Positions 50,911-60,442 of a DNA stretch of 64,000 nt are shown here, in pieces. This DNA comes from JAAYCI01 sp031549285 (GTDB lineage Bacteria > Bacillota > Clostridia > Oscillospirales > Ruminococcaceae), in contig JAVBPZ010000011.1 of NCBI GenBank assembly GCA_031549285.1, forward strand, positions 1 to 64,000. The letters run 5' to 3'. Under the pieces are notes generated by a model, which saw nothing but the letters and a program-made list of their open reading frames with translations, was not told the origin of the DNA and made no database searches. The first letter of the stretch is position 1. Each line of letters begins with the position of its first letter. The position numbers and the translations under genes were made by a program.

Positions 50911-52161
50911 ATGTTCAAGGATATGATAGATACCATTGGGTTTGTGACAAAAATGGACCCCGAGGTGGGCGCGGCCATGGCCGGTGAGCTTTTCCGCCAA
51001 CGGGAAAATATTGAGCTGATCGCATCGGAAAACCTGGTTTCCCCGGCGGTATTGGCCGCTATGGGGTCGGTTTTGACCAATAAATATGCCGAAGGCTACC
51101 CTGGGCACCGCTATTATGGCGGGTGTGAGTTTGTGGATGTGGTGGAGGATCTGGCGCGCCAGCGCGCCTGCAAGCTGTTCGGCGCCGAGCACGCCAACGT
51201 ACAGCCCCACTCCGGCGCACAGGCAAACTTCGCCGCCTATTTTGCACTGTTAGAGGTAGGCGACACCGTCATGGGCATGAACCTGTCCCATGGCGGCCAT
51301 TTGACCCACGGCTCGCCGGTGAACGTCAGCGGTAAATACTTCCAGTTTGTCCCGTACGGCGTGAATGACGACGGCTTTTTGGACTATGGCGTCATGCGCC
51401 AAACCGCGCTGGAATGCAAACCCAAGATGATTGTGGCTGGCGCGTCGGCCTATTCCCGTATAATAGACTTTAAAAAGATTCGAGCCATCTGTGACGAGGT
51501 GGGCGCGCTGATGATGGTGGACATGGCGCACATTGCCGGGCTGGTTGCGGTGGGGCTGCACCCGTCGCCGGTCCCGTATGCGGACGTGGTCACCTCCACC
51601 ACCCACAAAACCTTGCGCGGGCCGCGCGGCGGGCTGATTTTGTGCCCCGAAAAATATGCAAAACAAATCGACAAAGCTATCTTCCCGGGAACCCAGGGTG
51701 GCCCGCTGGAGCACATTATCGCCGCAAAAGCCGTGGCGTTTGGTGAGGCACTGGCCCCGGAATTTAAAACGTACCAGGAACGCATCATCCAAAACGCGGC
51801 CGCATTGGCGGACGGCCTGCTCAGCGAAGGCATCCAGCTGGTTTCCGGCGGAACGGACAACCACCTGATGACCGTGGACCTGCGCGGTACCGGCGTAACC
51901 GGCAAAGAGCTGGAGGCACGCCTGGATGAGGTGCATATCACCGCCAACAAAAACACCGTGCCGAACGACCCGGAAAAGCCGTTTGTCACCAGCGGCGTGC
52001 GCATAGGCACCCCGGCGGTAACCACCCGCGGCTTTGGCGAAGCGGAAATGCGCGAAATTGCCCGCTGCATTGCGGATTGTGCGCTGCGGTTCGACGCATC
52101 GAAAGACGATGTGGCAAACACCGTGCGGACGATGACCGCACGCTTCCCGCTGTACGCGTAA
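50911..52161 (+). CDS. glyA: Serine hydroxymethyltransferase
   Basis: A 416-residue PLP enzyme interconverting serine and glycine while loading tetrahydrofolate with a one-carbon unit. Motifs: IELIASENLVSPAVL, NKYAEGYPGHRYYGG, VQPHSGAQAN, the PLP-binding Lys in TSTTHKTLRGPRGG, and TNKNTVPND-like ANKNTVPND. Length is standard. GAGGAGG lies ten or so bases before the ATG. Confidence 0.97.
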   Translation: MFKDMIDTIGFVTKMDPEVGAAMAGELFRQRENIELIASENLVSPAVLAAMGSVLTNKYAEGYPGHRYYGGCEFVDVVEDLARQRACKLFGAEHANVQPHSGAQANFAAYFALLEVGDTVMGMNLSHGGHLTHGSPVNVSGKYFQFVPYGVNDDGFLDYGVMRQTALECKPKMIVAGASAYSRIIDFKKIRAICDEVGALMMVDMAHIAGLVAVGLHPSPVPYADVVTSTTHKTLRGPRGGLILCPEKYAKQIDKAIFPGTQGGPLEHIIAAKAVAFGEALAPEFKTYQERIIQNAAALADGLLSEGIQLVSGGTDNHLMTVDLRGTGVTGKELEARLDEVHITANKNTVPNDPEKPFVTSGVRIGTPAVTTRGFGEAEMREIARCIADCALRFDASKDDVANTVRTMTARFPLYA

Positions 52162-52188
52162 CGGAATTCAGCTGGTAAGGAGCACACT

Positions 52189-53031
52189 ATGTCTTATATT
52201 CAGGCAGACATACGCCTGCCGGAAATAGCCCGTACCGTGGGGGTACATCTGTACTTTCCCACCGATGTGTACGGCGCAAAATATACCGAGGTGCAGGGGG
52301 TCATCACGCTGCTGCACGGGTATGGCAATAATGGCGCGGACTGGATGCACATGACCGCCGCCTGCCGCTATGCCGCCGACAATGGGTATATTTTGGTGGC
52401 GCCGGATGCCAACAATTCCTTTTATATTGACATGCCTGGCGGCACTCCTTACTATACCGCCCTAACCGAGCTGTTGCCGGCGCGGCTGCAGGCCGCGTTC
52501 AACATTCCTGCCGCGCGCGAAAAGAACTTTTTGGCCGGTCTTTCTATGGGCGGGTACGGCGCAATGCATATCGGGCTTGCCCATCCGCAGCGCTATGCCG
52601 CCATCGGCAGTTTTTCCGGCGCGCTGGACCTGTGCATGATTGCCGAGGCCGCCAAAATCATCCCGGAGGCCGCGGCTATTATTAGGCCGGTGCTGGGCAG
52701 TGCGCTGACGGTATCCCCGGAACAGAATCTGATGCACCAGCTGCGGCAATGCGCCCAGCTTCCAAAAGAACATCAACCACGGCTTTACTGCAGCTGCGGC
52801 CGGCAGGATGATGATTTCACCCAGATTTACACCCAGAACCAAAATTTCCGCCAGCTGGCCGAGACCCTGCCGGTGGACTACACCTATGCGGAATGGGACG
52901 GGGTGCACGAGTGGAACTTCTGGGACCGCAGCCTGGTGGAATTTATCGGCTTCATACAGAACAGTGACTATGCCAAGCGCAAGCAAGCCGACTGGAGCGC
53001 GCCCAGCGAGGTTTTTCCGCGCGATGCTTAA
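52189..53031 (+). CDS. Esterase-family alpha/beta hydrolase (EstA / S-formylglutathione hydrolase-like)
   Basis: A 280-residue serine hydrolase with no signal peptide. The oxyanion/LLHGYGNNGADW loop, the nucleophile elbow FLAGLSMGGYGAM (Ser near 120), the acid in SCGRQDDDF and the His in GVHEWNFW make a complete triad. Family relatives are acetyl esterases acting on tributyrin-like or sugar acetyl substrates. It starts 27 bases after glyA, with AAGGAG upstream, and is probably co-transcribed with it. Confidence 0.88.
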   Translation: MSYIQADIRLPEIARTVGVHLYFPTDVYGAKYTEVQGVITLLHGYGNNGADWMHMTAACRYAADNGYILVAPDANNSFYIDMPGGTPYYTALTELLPARLQAAFNIPAAREKNFLAGLSMGGYGAMHIGLAHPQRYAAIGSFSGALDLCMIAEAAKIIPEAAAIIRPVLGSALTVSPEQNLMHQLRQCAQLPKEHQPRLYCSCGRQDDDFTQIYTQNQNFRQLAETLPVDYTYAEWDGVHEWNFWDRSLVEFIGFIQNSDYAKRKQADWSAPSEVFPRDA

Positions 53032-53126
53032 TGCCTGTTTTTAAATCTCCAAAAAGCCCAAATCCAACATCTTTACCGCCGCTTCTTTCGCCGTCATCTT
53101 TCTGTAGAAAAGAACAGGAGGACCCC

Positions 53127-53288
53127 ATGAACAACAAAACCGTACGCATTGTCGCCACCATCTGTGTTGCCGTTGTAGGCGTTGTGGCGGTTGTGTGGAC
53201 CGCGATGGTGGCCACCGGCTTCCCTTGGATGGACGCATGGGCATCGGACAAATGTTGCCCGGCCAACCCGCCTGACGAAGATTTTTAG
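53127..53288 (+). CDS. Small 53-residue membrane protein with Cys-Cys tail
   Basis: ATG at 53127 with ACAGGAGGACCCC upstream, a near-ideal site. One membrane segment (residues 7-30, VRIVATICVAVVGVVAVVWTA) is followed by a Trp/Asp-containing part and SDKCCPANPPDEDF. The adjacent Cys pair and acidic end are the only distinctive features. It lies 12 bases before rarA, so probably the same transcript. I do not recognise the family. Confidence 0.65.
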   Translation: MNNKTVRIVATICVAVVGVVAVVWTAMVATGFPWMDAWASDKCCPANPPDEDF

Positions 53289-53299
53289 GAGATATCGCC

Positions 53300-54598
53300 A
53301 TGCAAACCGCTCCCCTTGCCGACCGCCTGCGCCCGGCCACGCTGGACGAGGTTGTGGGCCAGCAGCACCTGCTGGGCCCGGACAAGGTCTTTCGCCGTAC
53401 CATTGAGGGCGGCCTTGTTCCCAATATGGTTTTTTACGGGCCCTCCGGCTGCGGTAAAACAACGGTGGCGCGCATTATTGCCGAGAACAGCGGCATGAAG
53501 CTGCATAAACTGAACGGCACCTCTGCCTCCACCGGGGATATCCGCGATGTCATGAAGGATATCGGCACCTTCGGCAGCCAAAACGGTATCTTATTATACC
53601 TGGACGAGATACAGTACCTGAACAAAAAGCAGCAACAAAGCCTGCTGGAATATATCGAGGACGGCTCGGTCACGCTGATTGCTTCCACCACCGAAAACCC
53701 GTATTTTTACATCTACAACGCCTTGCTCAGCCGGTGTTCGGTATTTGAGTTTAAACCTCTGACCCCGGACGATATTGAACAGGGCTTGCAAAACGCCATC
53801 CAAAAAATAAACGAGATGGACGGCGTAAAAATTACCGGCGAGAAGGGCGCCCTGCGGAAGCTGGCCACCGGCAGCGGCGGGGACATGCGCAAGGCGCTGA
53901 ACGGCCTGGAGTTTGCCGCCAGCGCCGCCACCGCCACCAAAACCGGCACCAAAAAGCTGACCCTGGCCGCTGCCGCCGAGGTTGCCCAGCGCTCCAGCAT
54001 GCGGTATGACCGCGCCGGGGACGAGCACTATGACATAATCTCTGCCTATCAAAAATCCATGCGTGGGTCCGACCCGGACGCCGCCCTGCATTACCTGGCG
54101 CGCTTACTGGAGGCGGACGATTTGCCCAGCGCCTGCCGCCGGCTGGTGGTGTGCGCGGCAGAGGACGTGGGCCTTGCCTACCCGCAGATTCTGCCCATCG
54201 TGAAGGCGGCGGTGGATATTGCGCTGCAGGTAGGTCTGCCAGAGGCGGCCCTGCCGCTGGCAGACGCGGTGGTAATGGTGTGCCTGGCGCCCAAGTCCAA
54301 CACGGCGGCCGAGGGCATCTGGGCCGCCGCGGCAGACGTGAAAAATGGCAAGGCGGGGCCCATTCCCCGCGCGCTGCAGAACAAGCATTTCGACGGCGAA
54401 GACGCCGAGGTAAAGGGACAAAATTACCTGTACGCGCACTCGTTTGAAAACCGCTGGGTGGACCAGCAGTACCTGCCGGACGTCCTGGCCGGCACCCAGT
54501 ACTACCACTATGGCGAAAACAAAACCGAGCAAGCATTCAAGGCATATTGGGACAGCATAAAAAAACCGGGGAAAGGCCCTGATAAAAAGCCAAAATAA
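53300..54598 (+). CDS. rarA: Replication-associated recombination protein RarA (MgsA)
   Basis: A 432-residue AAA+ ATPase related to clamp-loader subunits and RuvB that acts at stalled forks. PLADRLRPATLDEVVGQ opens the protein; Walker A is FYGPSGCGKTTVARI, Walker B ILLYLDEIQYLNKKQQ, sensor 1 LIASTTENPYF, the Arg finger LLSRCSVFEF and sensor 2 GGDMRKALN. The C-terminal MgsA domain has YQKSMRGSDPDAALHYLARL and the family's KTAEAF-like end. AGGAG precedes the ATG by eight bases. Confidence 0.96.
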   Translation: MQTAPLADRLRPATLDEVVGQQHLLGPDKVFRRTIEGGLVPNMVFYGPSGCGKTTVARIIAENSGMKLHKLNGTSASTGDIRDVMKDIGTFGSQNGILLYLDEIQYLNKKQQQSLLEYIEDGSVTLIASTTENPYFYIYNALLSRCSVFEFKPLTPDDIEQGLQNAIQKINEMDGVKITGEKGALRKLATGSGGDMRKALNGLEFAASAATATKTGTKKLTLAAAAEVAQRSSMRYDRAGDEHYDIISAYQKSMRGSDPDAALHYLARLLEADDLPSACRRLVVCAAEDVGLAYPQILPIVKAAVDIALQVGLPEAALPLADAVVMVCLAPKSNTAAEGIWAAAADVKNGKAGPIPRALQNKHFDGEDAEVKGQNYLYAHSFENRWVDQQYLPDVLAGTQYYHYGENKTEQAFKAYWDSIKKPGKGPDKKPK

Positions 54599-54673
54599 CC
54601 CCCGCACATAGCCAAAAAGCAAAAGCTGCGCCGACCCAAGACCGACAAAAGAAAAACCTTAGGAGGCCCGTCC

Positions 54674-56200
54674 ATGGATACCACACTATCGGATGTTGCC
54701 CTGCAAAATGAAGTCCGTACGGAAAACAAGGTATCGGCCCGCACCAAGTGGAGCTATGGGCTGGGATGCATTGGGCGGGACGCCAACTATTCTCTGGTAG
54801 CGAATTTCATCCTTACTTACCTGACGCTGGCAGTGGGCGTGACCAACTGGCAGCTGGGCGCCATCACCATCATCATGGTGCTGGCACGGGTGTGGGACGC
54901 CATAAACGACCCTATGATGGGTACTATCATAGACAACACCCGCACCCGTTTTGGTAAGTTTAAACCGTATATTATTAGCGGTGCGCTGCTAAATTCTATC
55001 TTCACCATCCTGCTGTTTTCCAACACCACCCAGAATGAATGGCTGTTTGTGGTGATATTTGGCGTCACCTATGTGCTGTGGGGCATGACCTACACCATGA
55101 ATGATATCAGCTACTGGAGCATGCTGCCCAGTCTGACAGTGGACCGGCGGGAACGCGAAAAAATCACCAGCCTGGCGCGCATCGGCGCCAACGCCGGCCT
55201 GTTTCTAATCACGGCGCTGGTGCCCATCATTACCGCTGGCGGCATGGGCAGCCTATACCAGCCCATTGCCGTGGTGGTGGCGGCGTTGTTTGTCCTGTGC
55301 CAGCTGCTGGTCATCTTTGGCGTACAGGAAAAGAAAAACATCATCACCGCCGAAAGCAGCCACACAAAACTGCGGGAAATGTTCCATATCGTGTTTAAAA
55401 ATGACCAGCTGCTGGCCATAGTCATCGCCATTTTACTGTTTAACATCGGGTATTTCATCACCACCGGTTTCGGGGTGCAGTTCTTTTATTTTGATTACGG
55501 CCATTTTGGCGGGGCGGAGTTTACCATTTTCGCGGTGGCCATCGGGGTGGCGCAGATTATTGCGCTGTCCACCTACCCCATTTTTTCCAAATACTTCACC
55601 CGCCGGAAACTGTTTGCCTTCGCCATTTCGCTGGTGGTCATTGCCTATGTGGGGTTCATGGCGGTGGGCTACCTGTTGCCCATGAACATGGTGGTGTTGT
55701 GCATCATCGGCTTCATTTTGTTCGCGGGCCAGGCAATTATCCAGCTGCTGAATTATGTTCTGCTGGCCGATACGGTGGAGTATGGCCAGTGGAAACTGGG
55801 CACCCGTAATGAAAGCATTATTTTCAGCCTGAATCCCTTTATCACAAAGCTGGCCTCCGCGGTACAGGCGGGCGTATTCTCGCTCACCCTCATTCTTTCC
55901 GGGCTGAACCATTACTCGGTTGAAATCAGCAAACTGGAACGCCAGATGAGCGTTTTGAGCGATGAAACCGGACAGATTCGCCAGGGGATCATTGACAAGG
56001 GCAACGAGATTGTGGCTACCATCCCGGCCAGTGCCACCCTGATTATGCGCCTGTCCATGATCGTTCTGCCGCTCATTTTAATCCTATGCTGCTATGTTGT
56101 TTACCGCAAAAAATATGTCATCGACGACAAGATGTATGCGCAGATAATTTCCGATCTTGCCGAGCGCGCGAAAAAAGAAGGAAAAACGGCTGATGAATGA
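54674..56200 (+). CDS. GPH-family sugar:cation symporter (MelB-like)
   Basis: A 508-residue, 12-helix transporter of the glycoside-pentoside-hexuronide group. Motifs: WSYGLGCIGRDANYSLV, the cation-site region RVWDAINDPMMGTIIDNTRTRFGK, and late DTVEYGQWKLGTRNES, all typical of the family. A soluble insert (SKLERQMSVLSDETGQIRQGI) lies between helices 11 and 12. GAGG precedes the ATG. It overlaps the beta-glucosidase gene by eight bases, so it most likely imports a beta-glucoside cleaved by that enzyme. Confidence 0.93.
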   Translation: MDTTLSDVALQNEVRTENKVSARTKWSYGLGCIGRDANYSLVANFILTYLTLAVGVTNWQLGAITIIMVLARVWDAINDPMMGTIIDNTRTRFGKFKPYIISGALLNSIFTILLFSNTTQNEWLFVVIFGVTYVLWGMTYTMNDISYWSMLPSLTVDRREREKITSLARIGANAGLFLITALVPIITAGGMGSLYQPIAVVVAALFVLCQLLVIFGVQEKKNIITAESSHTKLREMFHIVFKNDQLLAIVIAILLFNIGYFITTGFGVQFFYFDYGHFGGAEFTIFAVAIGVAQIIALSTYPIFSKYFTRRKLFAFAISLVVIAYVGFMAVGYLLPMNMVVLCIIGFILFAGQAIIQLLNYVLLADTVEYGQWKLGTRNESIIFSLNPFITKLASAVQAGVFSLTLILSGLNHYSVEISKLERQMSVLSDETGQIRQGIIDKGNEIVATIPASATLIMRLSMIVLPLILILCCYVVYRKKYVIDDKMYAQIISDLAERAKKEGKTADE

Positions 56201-58640
56201 CAATGACCTATTACGGCTCATCCAGAGTTTATCGCTGCCGGAAAAGGCGGCGCTGTGCAGCGGTGCGGACAGCTGGACCACCAAGGCAAACCCTGAAAAG
56301 GGCATTCCCGCCCTGCGCATGGCAGACGGCCCGCACGGCCTGCGGGTAGAAGTTCCCGGCCGCAAAGAACAAAAGAGACAGGGCGGCGCCAGCTACCGGG
56401 CCACCTGTTTTCCGCCGGAGGTCACATTGGCCTGCTCGTTCAGCCCGGAACTGGCGGAACGTGTGGGGGCCGCCATTGCGGACGAGTGCCTGCAAGCCGG
56501 CGTGGGGCTGCTGCTGGGGCCTGGCGTAAATTGTAAGCGTTCGCCGCTGGGCGGGCGAAATTTTGAATATTACTCCGAAGACCCCACCCTCAGCGGCGAA
56601 ATGGCCGCGGGGTTTATTCGTGGTGTACAGGAAAAAGGCGTCGGCACCAGCCTGAAGCACTACGCCGTGAACGACCAGGAAAGCTGGCGCATGTCCATCA
56701 GCGCGGCGGTGGACGACCGTGCCCTGTTTGATATTTACCTGAAACCGTTCGAAATTGCAGTAAAAAAAGCGAAACCCGCCACCGTAATGACCAGCTACAA
56801 CCAGGTGAACGGCCTGTATGCCAGCGAAAACCGCCGCCTGCTGACCGATATCCTGCGGTTGCGGTTTGGCTTTGGCGGGGCTGTGGTCAGCGACTGGGGC
56901 GCCGTGAACGACCGTGTGGCCGGGGTGACCGCGGGCATGGACCTGGAGATGCCGTCTTCCGGCGGGGCAAATGATGCCGCTATTGTAGAAGCGGTGCGCG
57001 CCGGTACTTTAAGCGAGGACGCGCTGGATGCCGCCTGTTGGAACCTGCTGCGGCTCATTTTTACTTATACGAAAGACCCCGCGCCTGCACCGGTATATAA
57101 CGCCGGCGCGCATCACGCGCTCAGCGTGGAGGCGCTGTGCCAAAGCGCGGTGCTTTTGAAAAACGACGGCATGTTGCCGCTCAAAAAAAGTGAAACCATT
57201 GCGGTTATCGGCGAAATGGCGGCAAACCCGCGGTACCAGGGCGGTGGTTCCTCCTTGGTAAACCCCGCAGGCCTGGTCAGCTTTTGTGACGCCTTGCGCG
57301 CAGAAAACCTGCCGTTTTCCTATGCCCCCGGCTACACCGCCGCCGGTGGCACCAGCGATGTTCTGCTGCAAGAAGCTGCCGCAGCCGCCGGCGCCGCTGA
57401 CAAGGCCCTTCTGTTTTTGGGGCTGCCGGCGTCCTTCGAGATGGAAGGCATAGACCGCACACATATGCGCCTGCCGGACGGGCATATTCAGCTGCTGCAA
57501 GCCGTCACACAGGCAAACAAAAATATCATTGTGGTGCTATGCTGTGGCGCGCCGGTGGAAGCGCCCTGGCTGGCCGATAGCAAGGCCCTGTTGTGCCTGC
57601 ACCTGGGTGGCGAGGGCGTGGGCGAAGGCGCACTGCGGCTGTTATATGGCGATGCAAACCCCAGCGGAAAACTGGCGGAAAGCTGGCCGCTGGCGCTGAA
57701 TGACACCCCCGCGTTCCAACATTTTCCCATGGGGCCAAATGAAGTGACCTATAACGAAAGCATCTTCGTGGGGTACCGGTATTACGACACCGTAGGAAAA
57801 CCCGTGCTGTTTCCGTTTGGGTATGGCCTGTCCTACACCCATTTCGCCTATTCGAACCTGACACTGGAAAAAAACCGCCTGGCGGATGGCGAAGAGTTGC
57901 AGCTGTCCTTTTCCCTTGCCAACACCGGCGATGTACCCGGGGATGAGATTGTACAGGTATATGTATCGCACACCGTTTCCTACGCATTTCAGCCGGCACA
58001 CGAGCTGAAAGCTTTCCGCCGTGTTTCGCTTACCGCGGGCGAAACAAAGGAAGTTACTATTGCCATTCCCTATGCAGAACTGGGCTTTTTCGATGTGCAC
58101 AGCGGCCAGCATGTGGTGGAAGAAGGCAACTATGAGGTGCAGGTGGGCCCCAGCAGCTTGCAGCTTTCGCTGACCGCCGGGTTCGAGGTCGCCGGTGTTC
58201 GCCCGGCTTACCATACACCAACTCCCGGCGCCGAGGTGTATGAGCACCTTACGGACAATTCCTTCCCGGATGCCGCCTTCACTGCATTGTATTCCGGTGC
58301 TCTGTCCGGTAACCAAGCGCCACGCAAGGGTGAATATACCGCCAAAACCCCCATCGGCCTGATGCGGGAAAGTTTCCTGGCACGCCAGCTGCTGCGCCTG
58401 GCTACCGCTATTGCCCGGCAGGTCATTCACTTCTCCGATGACCCCACGCTGAACCGGCAGCTGGCAAAACAGCTGGCCGCGCAGATGCCATTTAAAAATA
58501 TTGTACTGAACACCGGCGGGCGCATCAGCCACCAGGCCGCCGACGCGCTGCTTTCCGCCTGTAACGGCAATGGAGGGTTCGGGCGCTTCTTGCGGCTGCT
58601 GTGCACCACCCCGCCATACCGCAAAAAACACCCGCACTAA
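56193..58640 (+). CDS. Glycoside hydrolase family 3 beta-glucosidase
   Basis: An 815-residue intracellular GH3 enzyme. The N-terminal barrel has GIPALRMADGPHGLR and the nucleophile Asp in AVVSDWGAVNDR (about residue 235). The C-terminal sandwich starts near residue 300 (VLLKNDGMLPLKKSETIAVIG) and includes EGIDRTHMRLP; a fibronectin III-like domain follows (SFSLANTGDVPGDEIVQVYV). About 130 further residues, GVRPAYHTPTPGAEVY to the end, are a C-terminal extension seen in some clostridial GH3 enzymes. No signal peptide, in line with uptake of intact glucosides by the symporter whose gene it overlaps. GAAGGA upstream. Confidence 0.94.
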   Translation: MNDNDLLRLIQSLSLPEKAALCSGADSWTTKANPEKGIPALRMADGPHGLRVEVPGRKEQKRQGGASYRATCFPPEVTLACSFSPELAERVGAAIADECLQAGVGLLLGPGVNCKRSPLGGRNFEYYSEDPTLSGEMAAGFIRGVQEKGVGTSLKHYAVNDQESWRMSISAAVDDRALFDIYLKPFEIAVKKAKPATVMTSYNQVNGLYASENRRLLTDILRLRFGFGGAVVSDWGAVNDRVAGVTAGMDLEMPSSGGANDAAIVEAVRAGTLSEDALDAACWNLLRLIFTYTKDPAPAPVYNAGAHHALSVEALCQSAVLLKNDGMLPLKKSETIAVIGEMAANPRYQGGGSSLVNPAGLVSFCDALRAENLPFSYAPGYTAAGGTSDVLLQEAAAAAGAADKALLFLGLPASFEMEGIDRTHMRLPDGHIQLLQAVTQANKNIIVVLCCGAPVEAPWLADSKALLCLHLGGEGVGEGALRLLYGDANPSGKLAESWPLALNDTPAFQHFPMGPNEVTYNESIFVGYRYYDTVGKPVLFPFGYGLSYTHFAYSNLTLEKNRLADGEELQLSFSLANTGDVPGDEIVQVYVSHTVSYAFQPAHELKAFRRVSLTAGETKEVTIAIPYAELGFFDVHSGQHVVEEGNYEVQVGPSSLQLSLTAGFEVAGVRPAYHTPTPGAEVYEHLTDNSFPDAAFTALYSGALSGNQAPRKGEYTAKTPIGLMRESFLARQLLRLATAIARQVIHFSDDPTLNRQLAKQLAAQMPFKNIVLNTGGRISHQAADALLSACNGNGGFGRFLRLLCTTPPYRKKHPH

Positions 58641-58692
58641 ATACCCATAATCCCTGCTTTTTGTTCGTTCATACCACCGAAGGGAGCCTGAT

Positions 58693-59334
58693 ATGCGTAC
58701 CAAGGCCGACGCCGCTAAAATAGTGGAAGCGCTGAAAGGCGCCTACCCCAGCCATATTTGCTCGCTGGACTATGACAACGCCTGGCAGCTGATGGTGGCC
58801 GTGCGCCTGTCTGCCCAGTGCACCGACGCACGGGTGAACGTGGTAACCGAGCAGCTGTTCCGGGAATATTCCACACTGCCGGCACTGGCTGCACTGCCGG
58901 CGGACCAGCTGGAGGCCATAGTAAAACCCTGTGGCCTGGGCCACAGCAAGGCGCGGGATATCCACGCGGCAACCAATATTGTGCTAACGCAATATGGTGG
59001 CCGCCTGCCGGATACCATGGAGGAACTGCTGAAGCTGCCGGGGGTAGGCAGGAAAAGCGCCAACCTTATTTTGGGGGACATCTACCACGTGCCGGGTGTG
59101 GTTATTGCCGATACCCACTGCATACGCATGGCAAACCGCCTGGGTTTTGTGAAAAGCACCGACCCACTGAAGGTGGAAAACGCTCTGCGCAAGGTTCTGC
59201 CGCCGGCGGAAAGCAATAATTTTTGTCACCGCTGCGTACTGCACGGCCGCGCGGTGTGTACCGCACGGAAGGCCCACTGCGACCAGTGTGTACTGGCCCC
59301 GCTGTGCCCCAAAATTGGCGTAAAGGCGGAATGA
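58693..59334 (+). CDS. nth: Endonuclease III
   Basis: A 213-residue DNA glycosylase/AP lyase for oxidised pyrimidines. Helix-hairpin-helix: LPGVGRKSANLILGD, with the catalytic Lys in GRKSAN; the catalytic Asp is in VIADTHCIRM. Four [4Fe-4S] ligands are in VCTARKAHCDQCVLAPLC (Cx6Cx2Cx5C). GAAGGGAG precedes the ATG. It stands 52 bases after the beta-glucosidase gene and before a strong terminator. Confidence 0.97.
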   Translation: MRTKADAAKIVEALKGAYPSHICSLDYDNAWQLMVAVRLSAQCTDARVNVVTEQLFREYSTLPALAALPADQLEAIVKPCGLGHSKARDIHAATNIVLTQYGGRLPDTMEELLKLPGVGRKSANLILGDIYHVPGVVIADTHCIRMANRLGFVKSTDPLKVENALRKVLPPAESNNFCHRCVLHGRAVCTARKAHCDQCVLAPLCPKIGVKAE

Positions 59335-59370
59335 TATCGATACACAAACATATTTTGATGCCATTTTGTC

Positions 59371-59412
59371 AGATATGTATTATTTGCACGTGTAAATAAT
59401 ACATATCTTTTA
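59371..59412 (+). terminator. AT-rich terminator after nth
   Basis: A perfect 15-pair stem, AGATATGTATTATTT (59371-59385) / AAATAATACATATCT (59394-59408), with an 8-base loop and a TTTT tail. It is unusually AT-rich for this GC-rich window. Confidence 0.85.
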
Positions 59413-59441
59413 TTTTTGCGTTTTTCTCAACCACCTCCGCC

Positions 59442-59470
59442 TTGACAAGCCCACCCGCCGGGGGTATAAT
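59442..59470 (+). promoter_or_regulatory. Consensus promoter of thiT riboswitch transcript
   Basis: TTGACA (59442-59447), exactly 17 bases, TATAAT (59465-59470): a perfect sigma-A promoter, consistent with control by the riboswitch rather than by initiation. Confidence 0.93.
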
Positions 59471-59486
59471 CAAGGCGGACATGAAA

Positions 59487-59597
59487 ACAGGGGTGCTTTG
59501 CGGCTGGGTTTTGCCCGCCGCAAGGCTGAGATTCATCACAAGATGGGAACCCTTTCACCTGATCCGGGTAATGCCGGCGTAGGAAGTTTTGTGAGGA
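59487..59597 (+). promoter_or_regulatory. TPP (thi-box) riboswitch
   Basis: The conserved thi-box pieces appear in order: CAGGGGTGC (P1/P2), a variable P3 with GGCTG...GCCGCC, GGCTGAGA, then ACCCTTTCACCTGATCCGGG-type core and TAATGCCGGCGTAGG, with P1 closing. It senses thiamine pyrophosphate. A hairpin terminator follows at 59613, and then thiT, so TPP binding should stop transcription before the transporter gene. Confidence 0.96.
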
Positions 59598-59612
59598 AAA
59601 CAGACTTTTTTA

Positions 59613-59652
59613 CGCCCGCGGTTTTTGTGCCGCGGGCGATTTTTGTTTTTGT
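59613..59652 (+). terminator. Riboswitch-controlled terminator (expression platform)
   Basis: CGCCCGCGG (59613-59621) pairs with CCGCGGGCG (59630-59638), followed by ATTTTTGTTTTTG. It lies between the TPP aptamer and thiT. Confidence 0.88.
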
Positions 59653-59682
59653 GTCACATTGTATGGAAAGAAGGAACGTTTT

Positions 59683-60282
59683 ATGAAACCACCGTCCCAA
59701 ATGTCCCGCACCGCTGTTTTGGTAGAGGCCGCGCTGATGGTCGCATTCAGCTTTGTGCTCTCGCTTATCCCGCATTTTTCTATGCCGCTGGGCGGCAGCA
59801 TCAGCTGGTTTTCCACGCTGCCGCTGGTGCTCATCAGCCTGCGGCATGGCGGGCGCTGGGGTGTGGGCACCGCCGCCGCCTATGGCGTTTTGCAGGCTGT
59901 GCTGGGCATGAGCAACGTAATGGCCGCCAAAACTGCACCAGCGATGGTGCTGTGCGTCTTACTGGACTACTTCCTTTCTTACGCCTGCGTTGGCCTCACC
60001 GGGCCCATTGCCCGCCGCTTTAAAAACGCCACCGCCGGCCTGTCCGTGGGCATTGCCGCCACCGGTCTCATGCGGCTTTTCTGCAGCTTTTTGTCCGGCA
60101 TCCTTATTTGGGGCGCATGGGCACCGGAAACCTGGCCGGTATGGTGGTATTCACTACTGTACAACGCCGCCTGGTGCCTGCCGGACGTTGCGCTGGTGCT
60201 GGCGGCCACGCTGGTGCTTTCTCGGGTGAAGGCACTGTATCTGTTGGGGGATCCCGGCAAACCACTGGCCACCGCGGAGTAA
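59683..60282 (+). CDS. thiT: ECF thiamine transporter S component ThiT
   Basis: A 199-residue, six-helix substrate-binding membrane protein that captures thiamine and works with a shared ECF energising module not found in this window. Family features: LVEAALMVAFSFVLSLIPHF, LPLVLISLRHGGRWGVGTAAAYGVLQAV and the Trp-rich GAWAPETWPVWWYSLLYNAAWCLPD that stacks on thiamine. The ATG at 59683 has GAAGGA upstream. Control by the TPP riboswitch directly upstream confirms the substrate. Confidence 0.96.
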   Translation: MKPPSQMSRTAVLVEAALMVAFSFVLSLIPHFSMPLGGSISWFSTLPLVLISLRHGGRWGVGTAAAYGVLQAVLGMSNVMAAKTAPAMVLCVLLDYFLSYACVGLTGPIARRFKNATAGLSVGIAATGLMRLFCSFLSGILIWGAWAPETWPVWWYSLLYNAAWCLPDVALVLAATLVLSRVKALYLLGDPGKPLATAE

Positions 60283-60442
60283 GCGGTCTATTATCGCCGT
60301 GCGGCGCTGCTTTTCGTCCTATGTCATGAAAAATTTACAGTTTCACGCCGCTTTCCCTGCGCCATTCTTCTGCGCGTGTGCTATACTATAGCTACGGCAA
60401 CAGCATTTCAGCACACAGGAAAACAGAAGGGAGCGGGAAACG

